The notes: generated by a model not told the origin, from the letters alone. DNA of 64,000 nt from Paenibacillus sp. MMS20-IR301 (GCF_032302195.1 NZ_CP135275.1:4216001-4280000); one strand, 5' to 3'. Numbered from the stretch's first letter, positions 27,143 through 35,697 are shown. Made by a program: numbers and translations.

Positions 27143-28200
27143 GGCTTCTCCGATCCGGAGACCCCCGCGCTTTCAAAGGTTGCCATCTCCCGCATAATCC
27201 GGCAGACCGCCTCAATGAAATGCAGGCACAGCACCCCGCCGGTTCCTTCGCCGAGCCGCAGCCCGAGATCAAGCAGCGCTTCAAGGCCCAGCCGCTCCAG
27301 CATCAGCTTGTGGCCCTGCTCACCGGAGACATGGGAAGCTATCATATACGCTGTTGCTTCCGGGGCCAGCGCTTTGGCAATCAAGGCTGCCGCTCCGGAG
27401 ATGAAGCCGTCCAGGATAACCGGAATCCTCAGGGCCGCCGCCCCCAGAATCAGCCCGGCCAGGCCGGCAATCTCCAGTCCCCCCACCTTGGCGAGCACAT
27501 CCACCGGATCTGCAGAATCCGGCTTATTAACCTGGAGCGAGCGCTCTACAACCGAGATTTTGTGACGCAGACGTTCATCATCAATTCCGGTGCCCCGTCC
27601 AACTGCCGCTTCCGCAGGAATACCCTCCAGTGCACACAGCACCGCAGCGCTAGCCGTCGTATTGCCGATCCCCATCTCGCCCGTAATAAAAATCTCCGTC
27701 CCGTTCTTCGCCGCCTCCTGGGCTACATGTACGCCGGCCAGAATGGCCCGCAGCGCTTCATCACGGCTCATCGACGGGCCGGCCGCCATATTGTCCGTGC
27801 CCCGGCGCACCTTACGGTCAATCAGCTGCGGATGGATGATATCGCCATTAATGCCGATATCCACGAACTGCACCTCTGCCCCGCCTTGCCGGGCCAGTAC
27901 ATTGACTGCCGCACCGCCGCTAAGGAAGTTATAGGCCATCTGCATTGTAACCTCTTGCGGGAATGCGCTTACGCCTTCACTGCATACCCCGTGATCCGCG
28001 GCCATTACCACTACTGTCCGTTTGTCATAACGGGGCTGCTCCACTTTGGAGATACCGGCAAGGCGGACGGCGAGCGCCTCCAGCCGCCCGAGGCTTCCCG
28101 GCGGCTTGGTCAGACTGTTCAGGCGGAGCACCGCCTGCAGTGTAGCTTTTTCATCAGGCGGAGATATGCGTCCGGTTACTTCTTGAATGGCTGTGATCAT
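27139..28200 (-). CDS. cobT: Nicotinate-nucleotide-dimethylbenzimidazole phosphoribosyltransferase (CobT)
   Basis: A 353-residue enzyme that makes α-ribazole-5'-phosphate, the lower ligand of cobalamin. Conserved stretches are SLTKPPGSLGRLE near residue 28, VVVMAADHGVCSEGVSAFP near 61, FITGEMGIGNTTASAA near 165, AVGRGTGIDDERL near 195 and RLGEGTGGVLCL near the end with the catalytic Glu. The frame opens at 28254, but the ATG at 28200 has AGGAGGTAATATC upstream and gives the normal start. It is the first gene of the cobT-cobU-cobS-cobQ-ynfA operon, with a hairpin-bearing leader. Confidence 0.95.
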   Translation of the reverse strand: MITAIQEVTGRISPPDEKATLQAVLRLNSLTKPPGSLGRLEALAVRLAGISKVEQPRYDKRTVVVMAADHGVCSEGVSAFPQEVTMQMAYNFLSGGAAVNVLARQGGAEVQFVDIGINGDIIHPQLIDRKVRRGTDNMAAGPSMSRDEALRAILAGVHVAQEAAKNGTEIFITGEMGIGNTTASAAVLCALEGIPAEAAVGRGTGIDDERLRHKISVVERSLQVNKPDSADPVDVLAKVGGLEIAGLAGLILGAAALRIPVILDGFISGAAALIAKALAPEATAYMIASHVSGEQGHKLMLERLGLEALLDLGLRLGEGTGGVLCLHFIEAVCRIMREMATFESAGVSGSEKP

Positions 28201-28286
28201 GATATTACCTCCTGTTATATGATTGCGGGCGAGAGTCCCGCTGCAGAACATCAATGAATCCCTTTAAGCAGCTCTGATTCATAGCC

Positions 28287-28366
28287 GGCCTGCGCAGACA
28301 CTGGAAAACGCCAAAAAGCCCCCTGCGAAGAAGGGAGCTTCCACTGTCTGGCCGCAGACGCAGGCC
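28287..28366 (-). promoter_or_regulatory. Large leader hairpin with nested terminator ahead of cobT
   Basis: An 80-nt imperfect stem-loop in the cobT leader. GGCCTGCG pairs with CGCAGGCC at the base, and CAGACA-TGGAA pairs with TTCCA-TGTCTG above it. At the top a smaller hairpin, AGCTCCCT with AGGGGGCT, is followed by TTTTT. The nested part looks like a rho-independent terminator lying between the promoter at 28404-28432 and cobT. I looked for the B12-box and other cobalamin-riboswitch core sequences and did not find them. Confidence 0.45.
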
Positions 28367-28403
28367 GATAAACTGCTGTATATCCCTAAATCTTCCTTAA
28401 AGG

Positions 28404-28432
28404 ATTATAGGTGATCCAGGATGATCTTACAA
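28404..28432 (-). promoter_or_regulatory. SigA-type promoter of the cobT operon
   Basis: TTGTAA (28432-28427), a 17-nt spacer, then a perfect TATAAT (28409-28404). It abuts the stop of the upstream aminotransferase gene. Confidence 0.65.
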
Positions 28433-29665
28433 TTAGATTTTTACCTTCATGAAGCTTCCCAGCCGCTCCAGCGCTTCGGTTAATTTCGCTGTCGAGGCTG
28501 CGTAGGAGCAGCGGATATAGCCTTCCCCAACGGCTCCGAATACATGGCCCGGGACCACAGCAACGCCCGCCTCCTTCAGCAGCCTTAAGGCAAATTCCTC
28601 CGAGCTCATCCCGGTGTGGGCAATGGACGGGAAGGCGTAGAAGGCCCCCTCCGGCAGATGGCAATGCAGGCCGGCCGCCCGCAGCCCCTCAACCAGCAGA
28701 GTCCGGCGTTCCTTGAAGATGCCCTTCATCCGGTCCTTATCCGGCAGCGCACTGCGCAGTGCTTCAATCGCGGCAACCTGGCTCATCACCGGGGCGCACA
28801 TGGCGGTGTATTGATGAATCTTCAGCATAGCTGCCAGCAGCCCGCTGTTGCCGCAGGCATAACCGATCCGCCACCCCGTCATGGCAAAAGCCTTCGAGAA
28901 GCCGCTGATTAAGATCGTGCGGTCCTTCATGTCCGGAAGTGAAGCCAGACTTACATGCCTGCTGTCATATGTCAGCTCGGCGTAGACTTCATCGGTAATC
29001 ACAAGCAGCCCGTGCTCCTTCACTACCTCCGCTACCGGCAGCCAGTCCTCATAAGTCATGACCGCTCCGGTCGGGTTATTCGGAAAATTAACAATCAGCA
29101 GCTTGGAGCGCGGCGTAATCGCCTGGCGCAGTGCTTCAGCAGTGAGCTTAAAGCCCTGCCCGGCTGCAGTCTCCACCGGCACGACCGTTCCGCCGTTCAG
29201 ATGGGCGATCGGTGCGTAAGCAACATATCCCGGTGAAGGGATCAGAATCTCATCGCCCGGAACAATGAAAGCCCGCAACGCCAAATCCAAGGCTTCACTG
29301 CTCCCCACAGTAACCAGAATTTCCTCCTGCGGATCATACGGCAGCCCAAAGCCTGCCGCTAAATATCCGGCAATCTCCTCCCGCAGCTCCATCAAACCGC
29401 TGTTGGGCGTATATCCCGTTTCTCCCCGGTCCAGGGCGCGGATACAGGCTGCCCGGACCTGCTCAGGGGTTGCGAAGTCCGGTTCGCCTACTCCGAGTGA
29501 TATTATATCGTTGTTACCCGCAGCAAGATCAAAAAAAGCCCGGATGCCCGAAGGCGGAATCTCCCTGACCCGGGGAGCGACCGGGTCACTGCTGCGCGGG
29601 AAGGCACCAGGCGCGGCAAAGGGCAGGGGCCTCAGGCGCGGCTGCGCAGATTGATGTCTGCTCAT
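28433..29665 (-). CDS. Class I/II PLP-dependent aminotransferase
   Basis: A 410-residue fold-type I aminotransferase resembling PatA/aspartate-aromatic aminotransferases. Features are ISLGVGEPDFATPE near residue 55, VGSSEALDLALRAF near 118, NFPNNPTGAV near 190, DEVYAEL near 223 and the PLP lysine in SGFSKAFAMTGWRIGY near 253. The first ~30 residues are a Pro/Arg-rich extension not seen in the family core. The ATG overlaps the ddl stop as ATGA, so it is translationally coupled to D-Ala-D-Ala ligase. It may supply or remove alanine or another amino acid for wall synthesis, but that is inferred from position. Confidence 0.9.
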   Translation of the reverse strand: MSRHQSAQPRLRPLPFAAPGAFPRSSDPVAPRVREIPPSGIRAFFDLAAGNNDIISLGVGEPDFATPEQVRAACIRALDRGETGYTPNSGLMELREEIAGYLAAGFGLPYDPQEEILVTVGSSEALDLALRAFIVPGDEILIPSPGYVAYAPIAHLNGGTVVPVETAAGQGFKLTAEALRQAITPRSKLLIVNFPNNPTGAVMTYEDWLPVAEVVKEHGLLVITDEVYAELTYDSRHVSLASLPDMKDRTILISGFSKAFAMTGWRIGYACGNSGLLAAMLKIHQYTAMCAPVMSQVAAIEALRSALPDKDRMKGIFKERRTLLVEGLRAAGLHCHLPEGAFYAFPSIAHTGMSSEEFALRLLKEAGVAVVPGHVFGAVGEGYIRCSYAASTAKLTEALERLGSFMKVKI

Positions 29666-30630
29666 GATCGGCCGCCCCCTTGCCCTGCATACTCCGGCTC
29701 CGGCTCCGATTCAGCCGCTATTCCTCCGCGCTCCTGCAGCGATCTGCTGATGATCTCATCCAGCAGCCTGCTGAAGGAAAGCCCTGCTGCTCCGGCACTC
29801 TGCGGCAGCAGGCTGGTTGCCGTCATCCCGGGCAGTGTATTCACTTCCAGCACATAGGGAATTCCGTCCGCCAGCAGCATATCCACCCGGGCATACACCG
29901 TACATTTCAGTGCCCGGTAGCAGGCCAGCGCCGCTGCTCGTACCTGTTCCTCCACTCCGGCAGGCAGCCGGATAATCTGCTCCTCTGCCCCGCCCTGCTC
30001 GTATTTGGCCGTATAATCGAACCAGTCGCTGCCCAGCGACTGAATCCCGATCACGGGCAGCATTTCTCCCCCCAGAATGGAGCAGGTAATCTCCTGTCCT
30101 GCGGTGTAGCGCTCAATCAGCACCGACCGGTCAGCGGCAAAAGCCTTCTCCACCGCCCCCCTTAGCTCCTGCGGATGATTTACCTTCGTCATGCCGATGC
30201 TCGAGCCGCCGGAATTCGGCTTGACCATCACCGGATAACCGAGCCGCTGCACGGCTTCCGGGTCATATTCACTGATATGCTCCCAGCACAGCCAGTCGGG
30301 TGTGGGGATATTTTGGCTGCGGATCACCGTCTTGGCCAGTGCTTTATCCATACAGAGACTGCTGGAGAGCACCCCGCTCCCGGAATAGGGGATGCCCAGC
30401 GTTTCAAGCGTTCCCTGAACAGTGCCGTCCTCACCGTAAGTCCCGTGCAGGGCGAGCAGCGCGAAGTCCAGCCCATTAACTCCTGCCAGCAGCTCTTCCC
30501 GTGAAGTGATGGGAACAGGAATCCCGATATATTTTGCCGGATCCAGCGCCTTCAGCATCTCCCTGCCCGTATTCAGCGACACCTCATATTCGGACGATAC
30601 GCCGCCCATAATAACACCCACTCTGATCAT
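29662..30630 (-). CDS. ddl: D-alanine-D-alanine ligase
   Basis: A 322-residue ATP-grasp ligase that makes the D-Ala-D-Ala dipeptide of peptidoglycan. The N-terminal GGVSSEYEVSL, the LHGTYGEDGTVQG loop near residue 60, CMDKALAKTV near 93, VKPNSGGSSIGM near 133 (ATP-grasp), YARVDMLL near 245 and VLEVNTLPGMTATSL near 258 (metal-binding Glu/Asn) are all present. The C-terminus carries a short acidic tail. The ATG follows GAGGAG, 13 nt after the MocR-type regulator stop. The set ddlR-ddl-aminotransferase is one operon. Confidence 0.95.
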   Translation of the reverse strand: MIRVGVIMGGVSSEYEVSLNTGREMLKALDPAKYIGIPVPITSREELLAGVNGLDFALLALHGTYGEDGTVQGTLETLGIPYSGSGVLSSSLCMDKALAKTVIRSQNIPTPDWLCWEHISEYDPEAVQRLGYPVMVKPNSGGSSIGMTKVNHPQELRGAVEKAFAADRSVLIERYTAGQEITCSILGGEMLPVIGIQSLGSDWFDYTAKYEQGGAEEQIIRLPAGVEEQVRAAALACYRALKCTVYARVDMLLADGIPYVLEVNTLPGMTATSLLPQSAGAAGLSFSRLLDEIISRSLQERGGIAAESEPEPEYAGQGGGRS

Positions 30631-30643
30631 ATCCGTACACTCC

Positions 30644-32104
30644 TCATCCCATTAGTTGCCGTGCTGCTGCGCCGATAATCTCGATCCCTTTGCGAATATC
30701 CTCATCCGCCACTCTGGAGAAGCCCAGCCGCAGCGTATTTTTTCCTGTACCGTCAGTGAAGAAGATGTCGCCCGCCGTAAAAATAACCCCCTGCCTGTGG
30801 CACGCCGCAAGCAATTCCCTTGTATTGAAACCTTCCGCAAACGTTATGAACAGATGCAGTCCCCCGTCCCCCGACAATGAGGCATACGGAATATGCTCCT
30901 TGCAGCAGGCCAGCGTCAGCTCGTATTTGCGTTTATACTCCAGCCGGGCTTTCTTCAGGTACTTCTCCAGATTGCCGCCCAGCAGATACTGGTACAGAAT
31001 GGACTGGTCGAGCGTCGACGTATGGATCGTTTGGGCTCTTTTCACACTTTCGAGGTAGTAGATCAGCTCCTGATCCGCCAGCACCCAGCCTACCCGCAGT
31101 CCCGGAAAAAGCACCTTGGAAAAGCTGCCGAGATAGACCACGCTGTTCCCGCCGCCTGCCGCAGCAATTAACGGAGCCGTATGGGCCCCCGAATAACGCA
31201 GCTCCTCGTTGAAACCGTCCTCGATGACCGGCACCTTGTACTCTGACATGAGCTGCATCAGCCGGTGTCTTTTCTCGGGGGACATGACGATCCCGGTAGG
31301 ATTGTGGTAAGAAGGCACCAGATACGCACAGTCGTACTCCTGCTCTCCGAGCGCCCGCTTCAGTTCACCGAGATCCATGCCGTCCCGCTCCATCGCCACC
31401 CCGCGGATCCCGAAGCCGTGCAGCTTCAGATTCTTAATCGCCGTGTGATGCGTAGGATTCTCGCAGAGCACTCTGCCATGCCGCTTGCCGAGCGCAGAGA
31501 GTACCAGGTTGAACCCTTCGGTGAATCCGTTCGTAATCAGCAGATCCTTTCCGCGCAGGTCCACGCCTTTATGCTCCATATATCGCTTCAAATATTCTAT
31601 TAATGGCTTATAGCCCTTGGCATAGCCGTAGTTCAGCAGAACATTGCCCTCCACAGACATCCGCTCGAGAAAAGCCCGTTTGACATGATCCAGCTCGAAA
31701 AGGCTCTCATCCGGTGCGATACTGGTAAAAGAAATCGTGCCTCTCTCCGCGCGTATCCCCCGCTTCATAATGTCCAGCTCTTCCGCCAGCAGCGCATGAC
31801 TGCTTAAGCGTTCTTTCCAGTCCGTGCTCCAGCTGGCGGCTTCCTGTCCCGCCTGGCCCGCCGCTGCGCCTTGGGAGACATAACTCCCCTGCCCCTGCAC
31901 CGTATAGGCGAAGCCGTCATCCTCAAGCCCCTCATACGCTGAGATAACGGAGTTGCGGCTAACCTTGAGCAGCGTGCTTAGTTCCCGTGTAGAGGGGAGC
32001 TTCTGTCCGCCCTGGAGCGCGCTTTTGATAATGAGATGCTTCATGTAATCCTTCACCTGGATATATACCGGACGTCCGGCAATGAGCTTGAAATCCTTGA
32101 ACAT
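30644..32104 (-). CDS. MocR-type PLP-dependent transcriptional regulator (DdlR-like)
   Basis: A 486-residue regulator: a GntR winged helix (residues about 8-75, VYIQVKDYMKHLI, KLPSTRELSTLLKVSRNSVISAYEGLE), then a linker, then an aminotransferase-fold domain with NPTGIVMSPEKR and the PLP lysine in LGSFSKVLFPGLRVGW near residue 310. MocR regulators sense amino acids as PLP adducts. A MocR protein called DdlR is known to control ddl in Brevibacillus; the direct linkage here suggests the same role. The open frame continues far upstream only because a 22-bp satellite leaves all frames open. The ATG at 32104 is the start, with GGGGGCGATAACGGT upstream. Confidence 0.88.
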   Translation of the reverse strand: MFKDFKLIAGRPVYIQVKDYMKHLIIKSALQGGQKLPSTRELSTLLKVSRNSVISAYEGLEDDGFAYTVQGQGSYVSQGAAAGQAGQEAASWSTDWKERLSSHALLAEELDIMKRGIRAERGTISFTSIAPDESLFELDHVKRAFLERMSVEGNVLLNYGYAKGYKPLIEYLKRYMEHKGVDLRGKDLLITNGFTEGFNLVLSALGKRHGRVLCENPTHHTAIKNLKLHGFGIRGVAMERDGMDLGELKRALGEQEYDCAYLVPSYHNPTGIVMSPEKRHRLMQLMSEYKVPVIEDGFNEELRYSGAHTAPLIAAAGGGNSVVYLGSFSKVLFPGLRVGWVLADQELIYYLESVKRAQTIHTSTLDQSILYQYLLGGNLEKYLKKARLEYKRKYELTLACCKEHIPYASLSGDGGLHLFITFAEGFNTRELLAACHRQGVIFTAGDIFFTDGTGKNTLRLGFSRVADEDIRKGIEIIGAAARQLMG

Positions 32105-32151
32105 ACCGTTATCGCCCCCATAGCTATCATGGCACAGACTCCGCCGTAAAA

Positions 32152-32194
32152 AAAGAACCACAGCCCCGGGATTTTCTTCCGGCTGTGGTTCTTT
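32152..32194 (-). terminator. Terminator-like hairpin in the ddlR-like leader
   Basis: A perfect 14-bp inverted repeat, AAAGAACCACAGCC / GGCTGTGGTTCTTT, with a 15-nt loop, followed on the minus strand by a T-run. It lies only about 50 nt before the regulator start, so it either insulates the operon from the satellite side or attenuates the operon itself. Confidence 0.7.
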
Positions 32195-32277
32195 GCGGGG
32201 ACGGGAGGGATTAGACAGGGGAAAAGTGGTGGACGGATGAGGGGGTGGTGACGAGGTTGAGCATCGGAGAGCGGTGG

Positions 32278-32607
32278 TGACGGGCGGCGACACAGGGAGC
32301 GGCGGGCGGTGACGCGGGGAGCGGCGGGCGGCGACGCAGGGAGCGGCGGGCGGCGACGCAGGGAGCGGCGGGCGGCGACGCAGGGAGCGGCGGGCGGCGA
32401 CGCAGGGAGCGGCGGGCGGTGACGCGGGGAGCGGCGGGCGGCGACGCGGGCAGTGGCGGGCGGCGACGCAGGGAGCGGCGGGCGGTGACGCAGGGAGTGG
32501 CGGGCGGCGACGCGGGCAGTGGCGGGCGGCGACGCAGGGAGCGGCGGGCGGTGACGCGGGGAGCGGCGGGCGGCGACGCGGGGAGCGGCGGGCGGCGACG
32601 CGGGCTG
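32278..32607. repeat. 22-bp GC-rich minisatellite (about 15 copies)
   Basis: Tandem units of GAGCGGCGGGCGGCGACGCA-type sequence, 22 bp long, with a few C/T and A/G variants. Because 22 is not divisible by 3, all frames read through it, giving long artificial frames rich in RRPPLPASPPA. It ends shortly before the ddlR leader terminator. Confidence 0.92.
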
Positions 32608-32762
32608 AGCCATACATCGGCCGTCCGCCCGAGTACGGTGAATTCCCGGGCATTTCTGACCTTATTTTCGGCCATTTGCTCTCGTAGGCTATTTCTCACA
32701 GTTTTAATGATGATAGAAAGCTACCCTCACTAATTTCCTTCTATCTCACTTCTAGTCAATTT

Positions 32763-32940
32763 AAAGGGACTTTTCACTCTATTTCCCTCGTATCTCCCAT
32801 TTCCGGCCAATTTAAAGGGACTTTTCACTCTATTTCTCTCATATCTCCCATTTCGGGCCAATTTAAAGGGACTTTTCACTCTATTTTCTTCGTATCTCCC
32901 ATTTTTGGCCAATATAAAGGGACTTTTCACTCTATTCCCT
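32763..32940. repeat. 51-bp intergenic tandem repeat (4 copies)
   Basis: AAAGGGACTTTTCACTCTAT blocks begin at 32763, 32814, 32865 and 32916 (spacing exactly 51), each followed by TATCTCCCATTT. A fifth, degenerate copy precedes at about 32712. The small open frame with a 17-residue period over it is an artefact. Confidence 0.9.
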
Positions 32941-33200
32941 TATTTCCTCTTCCCCCGCACTTTGCACTTTTGCACTTTGGCATCAAAGGTACATTTGCTC
33001 CATATTTCTGCCATTTACGATCGATGGCTAAAGATAGGGTACATTTTTGCTACTCATTATCTTGTACAGGACATATTCGGCATTAATGCATAAATAGAAT
33101 AGATTGCCCATGTTCGCGGCCGGATTAAAAGCTGCGGAGATAATTAACAGCGAGTTTGCCCCTAAGTTAAAACCGAATCAGCACCAGCAGGCTGGGTGTG
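32941..33200. other. Intergenic stretch, no gene seen
   Basis: A moderately AT-rich spacer between the 51-bp repeats and cobC. I see no credible open frame, RNA gene or terminator in it. Confidence 0.5.
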
Positions 33201-34106
33201 CTACGTTTCAAACGAAACTGCACGCCAAGCTCCTTCATCACGGCGAAGGGTCAAAACGATGACCTCGCCGGGAGCAGGCGCAGCGGCTGTATAGAATGTT
33301 ACTCCTTCGTTTAACCGCGCCAACAGCAGACGGATAATGCCACCATGTGTCACGATCAGCACCCGCAGAGGCGAGGGCTGCTTGGAGAGCCCGCCGCGAG
33401 ACAGAAGATTAGGTGCTGAATCCTGCTGCTGCGGACTAGCATGATGGGAAGCTGGCTGCGATGAACTTACGATGTGTGTGCTATCCTCAAGTCCGGTACT
33501 TGTACGACTTGCGTTTATAGCCGCAAGCTCGGCCTCTTGCACCTGTACCTGCCCAAGCTCCCGCTCTAACCCCAGCTCCAGCTCTTGCATCTGCACTTGC
33601 ACCTGCTCTAGCTCCTGCTCCAGCTGTCCCCAGAACTGGTCCAGTCGGGCCTCAAAGCCCGCCCAGCTTTCCCCTTCGGGCGGTGTCACCGATCCGGGGT
33701 CATCAATCCAGCGGCGGTAATTGTTGTTATGCCGGAGCTGATCATAGGTACAGCCTTCCCAGGCACCGAAATTCAGCTCACGCAGCCGTGGATCAAAGGC
33801 TGCCTGCTGCTCCAGATGCGGCGCCATAGCAGACAAGGTTTCCCGACACCTGAGCAGGTCACTGCAGTAGACACGCCGGAAATCACCAGCCAGTTCCGGC
33901 AGTGGCTGTAACGCAGCCAGCTTGTGCCGCTCCTCTGCCAACAGCGGCAGATCAGTGTGGCCCAGATACCGCCGCTCCTGATTCCACGTCGTATTTCCAT
34001 GGCGTATAAGCACCAGTTCAAAATCAATCCGCCGCTCCGGATTCATTGTGTCACTGCAATTCTCTAAATCTAAACCCTTCAAATGACCTTCGTTACCTAT
34101 CTCCAC
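33201..34106 (-). CDS. cobC: Histidine phosphatase, α-ribazole phosphatase-like (CobC), with insertion
   Basis: A phosphoglycerate-mutase-fold phosphatase that would remove phosphate from α-ribazole-5'-phosphate or cobalamin-phosphate. The catalytic RHG is in VLIRHGNTTWNQERRYLGHTD; YCSDLLRCRET, RLRELNFGAWEG (Glu) and VTHGGIIR (second His) complete the active site. An inserted segment of about 85 residues, rich in Gln, Glu, Leu and then Ser, lies between the GESWAGFEARLDQFW helix and the second His. The typical family length is about 200. The start is uncertain: GTG at 34106 follows a G-rich site; ATGs at 34133 and 34046 are alternatives. The B12 role is inferred from its neighbours. Confidence 0.75.
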   Translation of the reverse strand: MEIGNEGHLKGLDLENCSDTMNPERRIDFELVLIRHGNTTWNQERRYLGHTDLPLLAEERHKLAALQPLPELAGDFRRVYCSDLLRCRETLSAMAPHLEQQAAFDPRLRELNFGAWEGCTYDQLRHNNNYRRWIDDPGSVTPPEGESWAGFEARLDQFWGQLEQELEQVQVQMQELELGLERELGQVQVQEAELAAINASRTSTGLEDSTHIVSSSQPASHHASPQQQDSAPNLLSRGGLSKQPSPLRVLIVTHGGIIRLLLARLNEGVTFYTAAAPAPGEVIVLTLRRDEGAWRAVSFET

Positions 34107-34164
34107 TCTGCCCGCCCCCCTATTTCCTGTCATAACAATGCAATGGAAGCACATAGACGAAGAT

Positions 34165-34810
34165 AGCTAAACCAGGTAAAATCATCCACGAAATAATTTT
34201 CACCCGCACTCTCTTGCCTATGAGCACTCCGCTCAGCAACCTATCCGTACCCATAATAAGGGAATAGACATACACGAACAGACTAAGATAGCAAAACTAA
34301 GTATCATCATCCGCGAAAAAACTCACACCCGCGCTTCCTTGTCGTCCCGCTCCGCTCAGCCCCCAACCCATGCCACAGCACAGCAATAATTGAGCACACA
34401 GACGAAGATGGCAGAACTAACTAAACCTCATCCGCATCCGCGAAAAAACTCACACCCGCGCTTCCTTGCCGTCCCGCTCCGCTCAGCCACCCATCCCATG
34501 CCACAGCACAGCAATAATTCAGCACACAGACGAAGATGGCAGAACTAACTAAACCTCATCCGCAAAAAACTTACACCCGCGCTTCCTTGCCGTCCCGCTC
34601 CGCTCAGCCCCCCATCCCGTGCCACAGCACAGCAATAATTCAGCACACAGACGAAGATGGCAGAACTAACTAAACCTCATCCGCATCCGCGAAAAAACTT
34701 ACACCCGCGCTTCCTTGCCGTCCCACTCCGCTCAGCCTCCTATCCCGTGCCACAGAACAGCAATAGCTGCGCACATACAGACAAAGATAGCAGAGCTAAG
34801 CATCATCATC
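34165..34810. repeat. Tandem, decaying copies of the cbiB 3' end (units of 121-128 bp)
   Basis: The block GCTCAGC occurs at 34231, 34354, 34481, 34602 and 34730 (spacings 123, 127, 121, 128), the last being at the cbiB stop. Each unit repeats the last ~75 nt of cbiB (coding LSSAIFVC...) plus about 45 nt downstream. Copies 2-4 differ partly by a 6-bp CATCCG insertion. Copies become less alike away from cbiB, and the partial copy near 34165 is the weakest. No open frame is maintained in the copies. Confidence 0.88.
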
Positions 34811-35697
34811 CGCGAGGTTACAATAATATCGTCCGGCTCCATTGTCCGCAGCGGCTCTCCCATATATGCGCGGAATGAAGCTACACCATGGTAGACATTC
34901 TCGCCGCCCAGTCGGATGCCAAGGGCTCCGGCGACTGCCGACTCGGGATAGCCGCTGTTCGGGCTGGGGTGCAGCCGGGCATCACGGCGCACGGTACGCC
35001 AGCATCTGCGCCAGTCCAAACGCAGCAGCCAGGCACATAAAGTTAATAAGAGCGCTGTAATCCGCGCCGGTATGTAGTTAGCGACATCATCCAGCCTGGC
35101 GGAAGCCCAGCCGAGGTCGCGGTATTTGTCGTTCTTATAGCCGACCATGGAATCCAGTGTGTTCACGGCGCGGTAAGCCATCGCCAGCGGCGCTCCCCCC
35201 AGCAGGGCGAAAAACAGCGGGGAGATGATCGCATCAACGATATTCTCCGCTACCGTCTCCACGGTACCGCGGACAATCTCCGGACTCTCCAGCGCTGCCG
35301 TATCCCGGCCGACGATCATCCCCAGTGCCCGGCGGGCAGCAGGGATATCCCCTTTACGCAGCTCGGCGTACACTGCCATCCCCGCATCTTTCAAGCCTTT
35401 GGAGGCGATCGTCGTGGAGATCAGCCATACCTCCGCTGCTCCGGCCAGCCATGGAGATACCCTGGCGAGCAGCAGGACGAGCAGGGCTGTCAGCCCCCAG
35501 GCCCCGCCTGCTATCAGCAGCGGGAGCAGCAGACCCGCCCGCTTCAAGGCACGGGGCCGGACAGCGAAGCGGCGGATCAGCCGCTCTATTGCAGAGATCG
35601 CTTTGCCCATATAGATTACTGGATGCGGAATACTGCGCGGGTCACCTACAATCCGGTCCACCACATAGGCCGCCAGCAGGATTATTGCCAGTTTCAT
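34732..35697 (-). CDS. cbiB: Adenosylcobinamide-phosphate synthase (CbiB)
   Basis: A 321-residue membrane protein that attaches (R)-1-amino-2-propanol phosphate to adenosylcobyric acid. Conserved parts are AYVVDRIVGDPRSIPHPVIYMGKAI, IVGRDTAALESPEIVRGTVETVAEN, YRAVNTLDSMVGYKNDKYRDLGWASARLDD and HPSPNSGYPESAVAGALGIRLGG. It has about four membrane segments, ending AAIAVLWHGIGG. The ATG overlaps the cbiZ stop as ATGA. The gene ends in the tandem repeat array made from its own 3' end. Confidence 0.94.
   Translation of the reverse strand: MKLAIILLAAYVVDRIVGDPRSIPHPVIYMGKAISAIERLIRRFAVRPRALKRAGLLLPLLIAGGAWGLTALLVLLLARVSPWLAGAAEVWLISTTIASKGLKDAGMAVYAELRKGDIPAARRALGMIVGRDTAALESPEIVRGTVETVAENIVDAIISPLFFALLGGAPLAMAYRAVNTLDSMVGYKNDKYRDLGWASARLDDVANYIPARITALLLTLCAWLLRLDWRRCWRTVRRDARLHPSPNSGYPESAVAGALGIRLGGENVYHGVASFRAYMGEPLRTMEPDDIIVTSRMMMLSSAIFVCMCAAIAVLWHGIGG

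Noticed and set aside
28201..28432. Cobalamin riboswitch upstream of cobT
   Set aside because: The expected B12-box and core sequences were not found by eye; only a promoter and a terminator-bearing hairpin are evident. An Rfam search would be decisive.
30644..32653. 669-codon frame giving the MocR regulator a Pro/Arg-rich N-terminal domain of about 180 residues
   Set aside because: The extra part is a translation of the 22-bp minisatellite, open in all frames because 22 is not a multiple of 3. A terminator lies between it and the real ATG at 32104.
32730..32930. 66-codon frame with a 17-residue repeat (NRVKSPFKLA)
   Set aside because: The 51-bp repeat is in frame by chance (51 is a multiple of 3); the same family has periods of 52 elsewhere and no ribosome site is seen.
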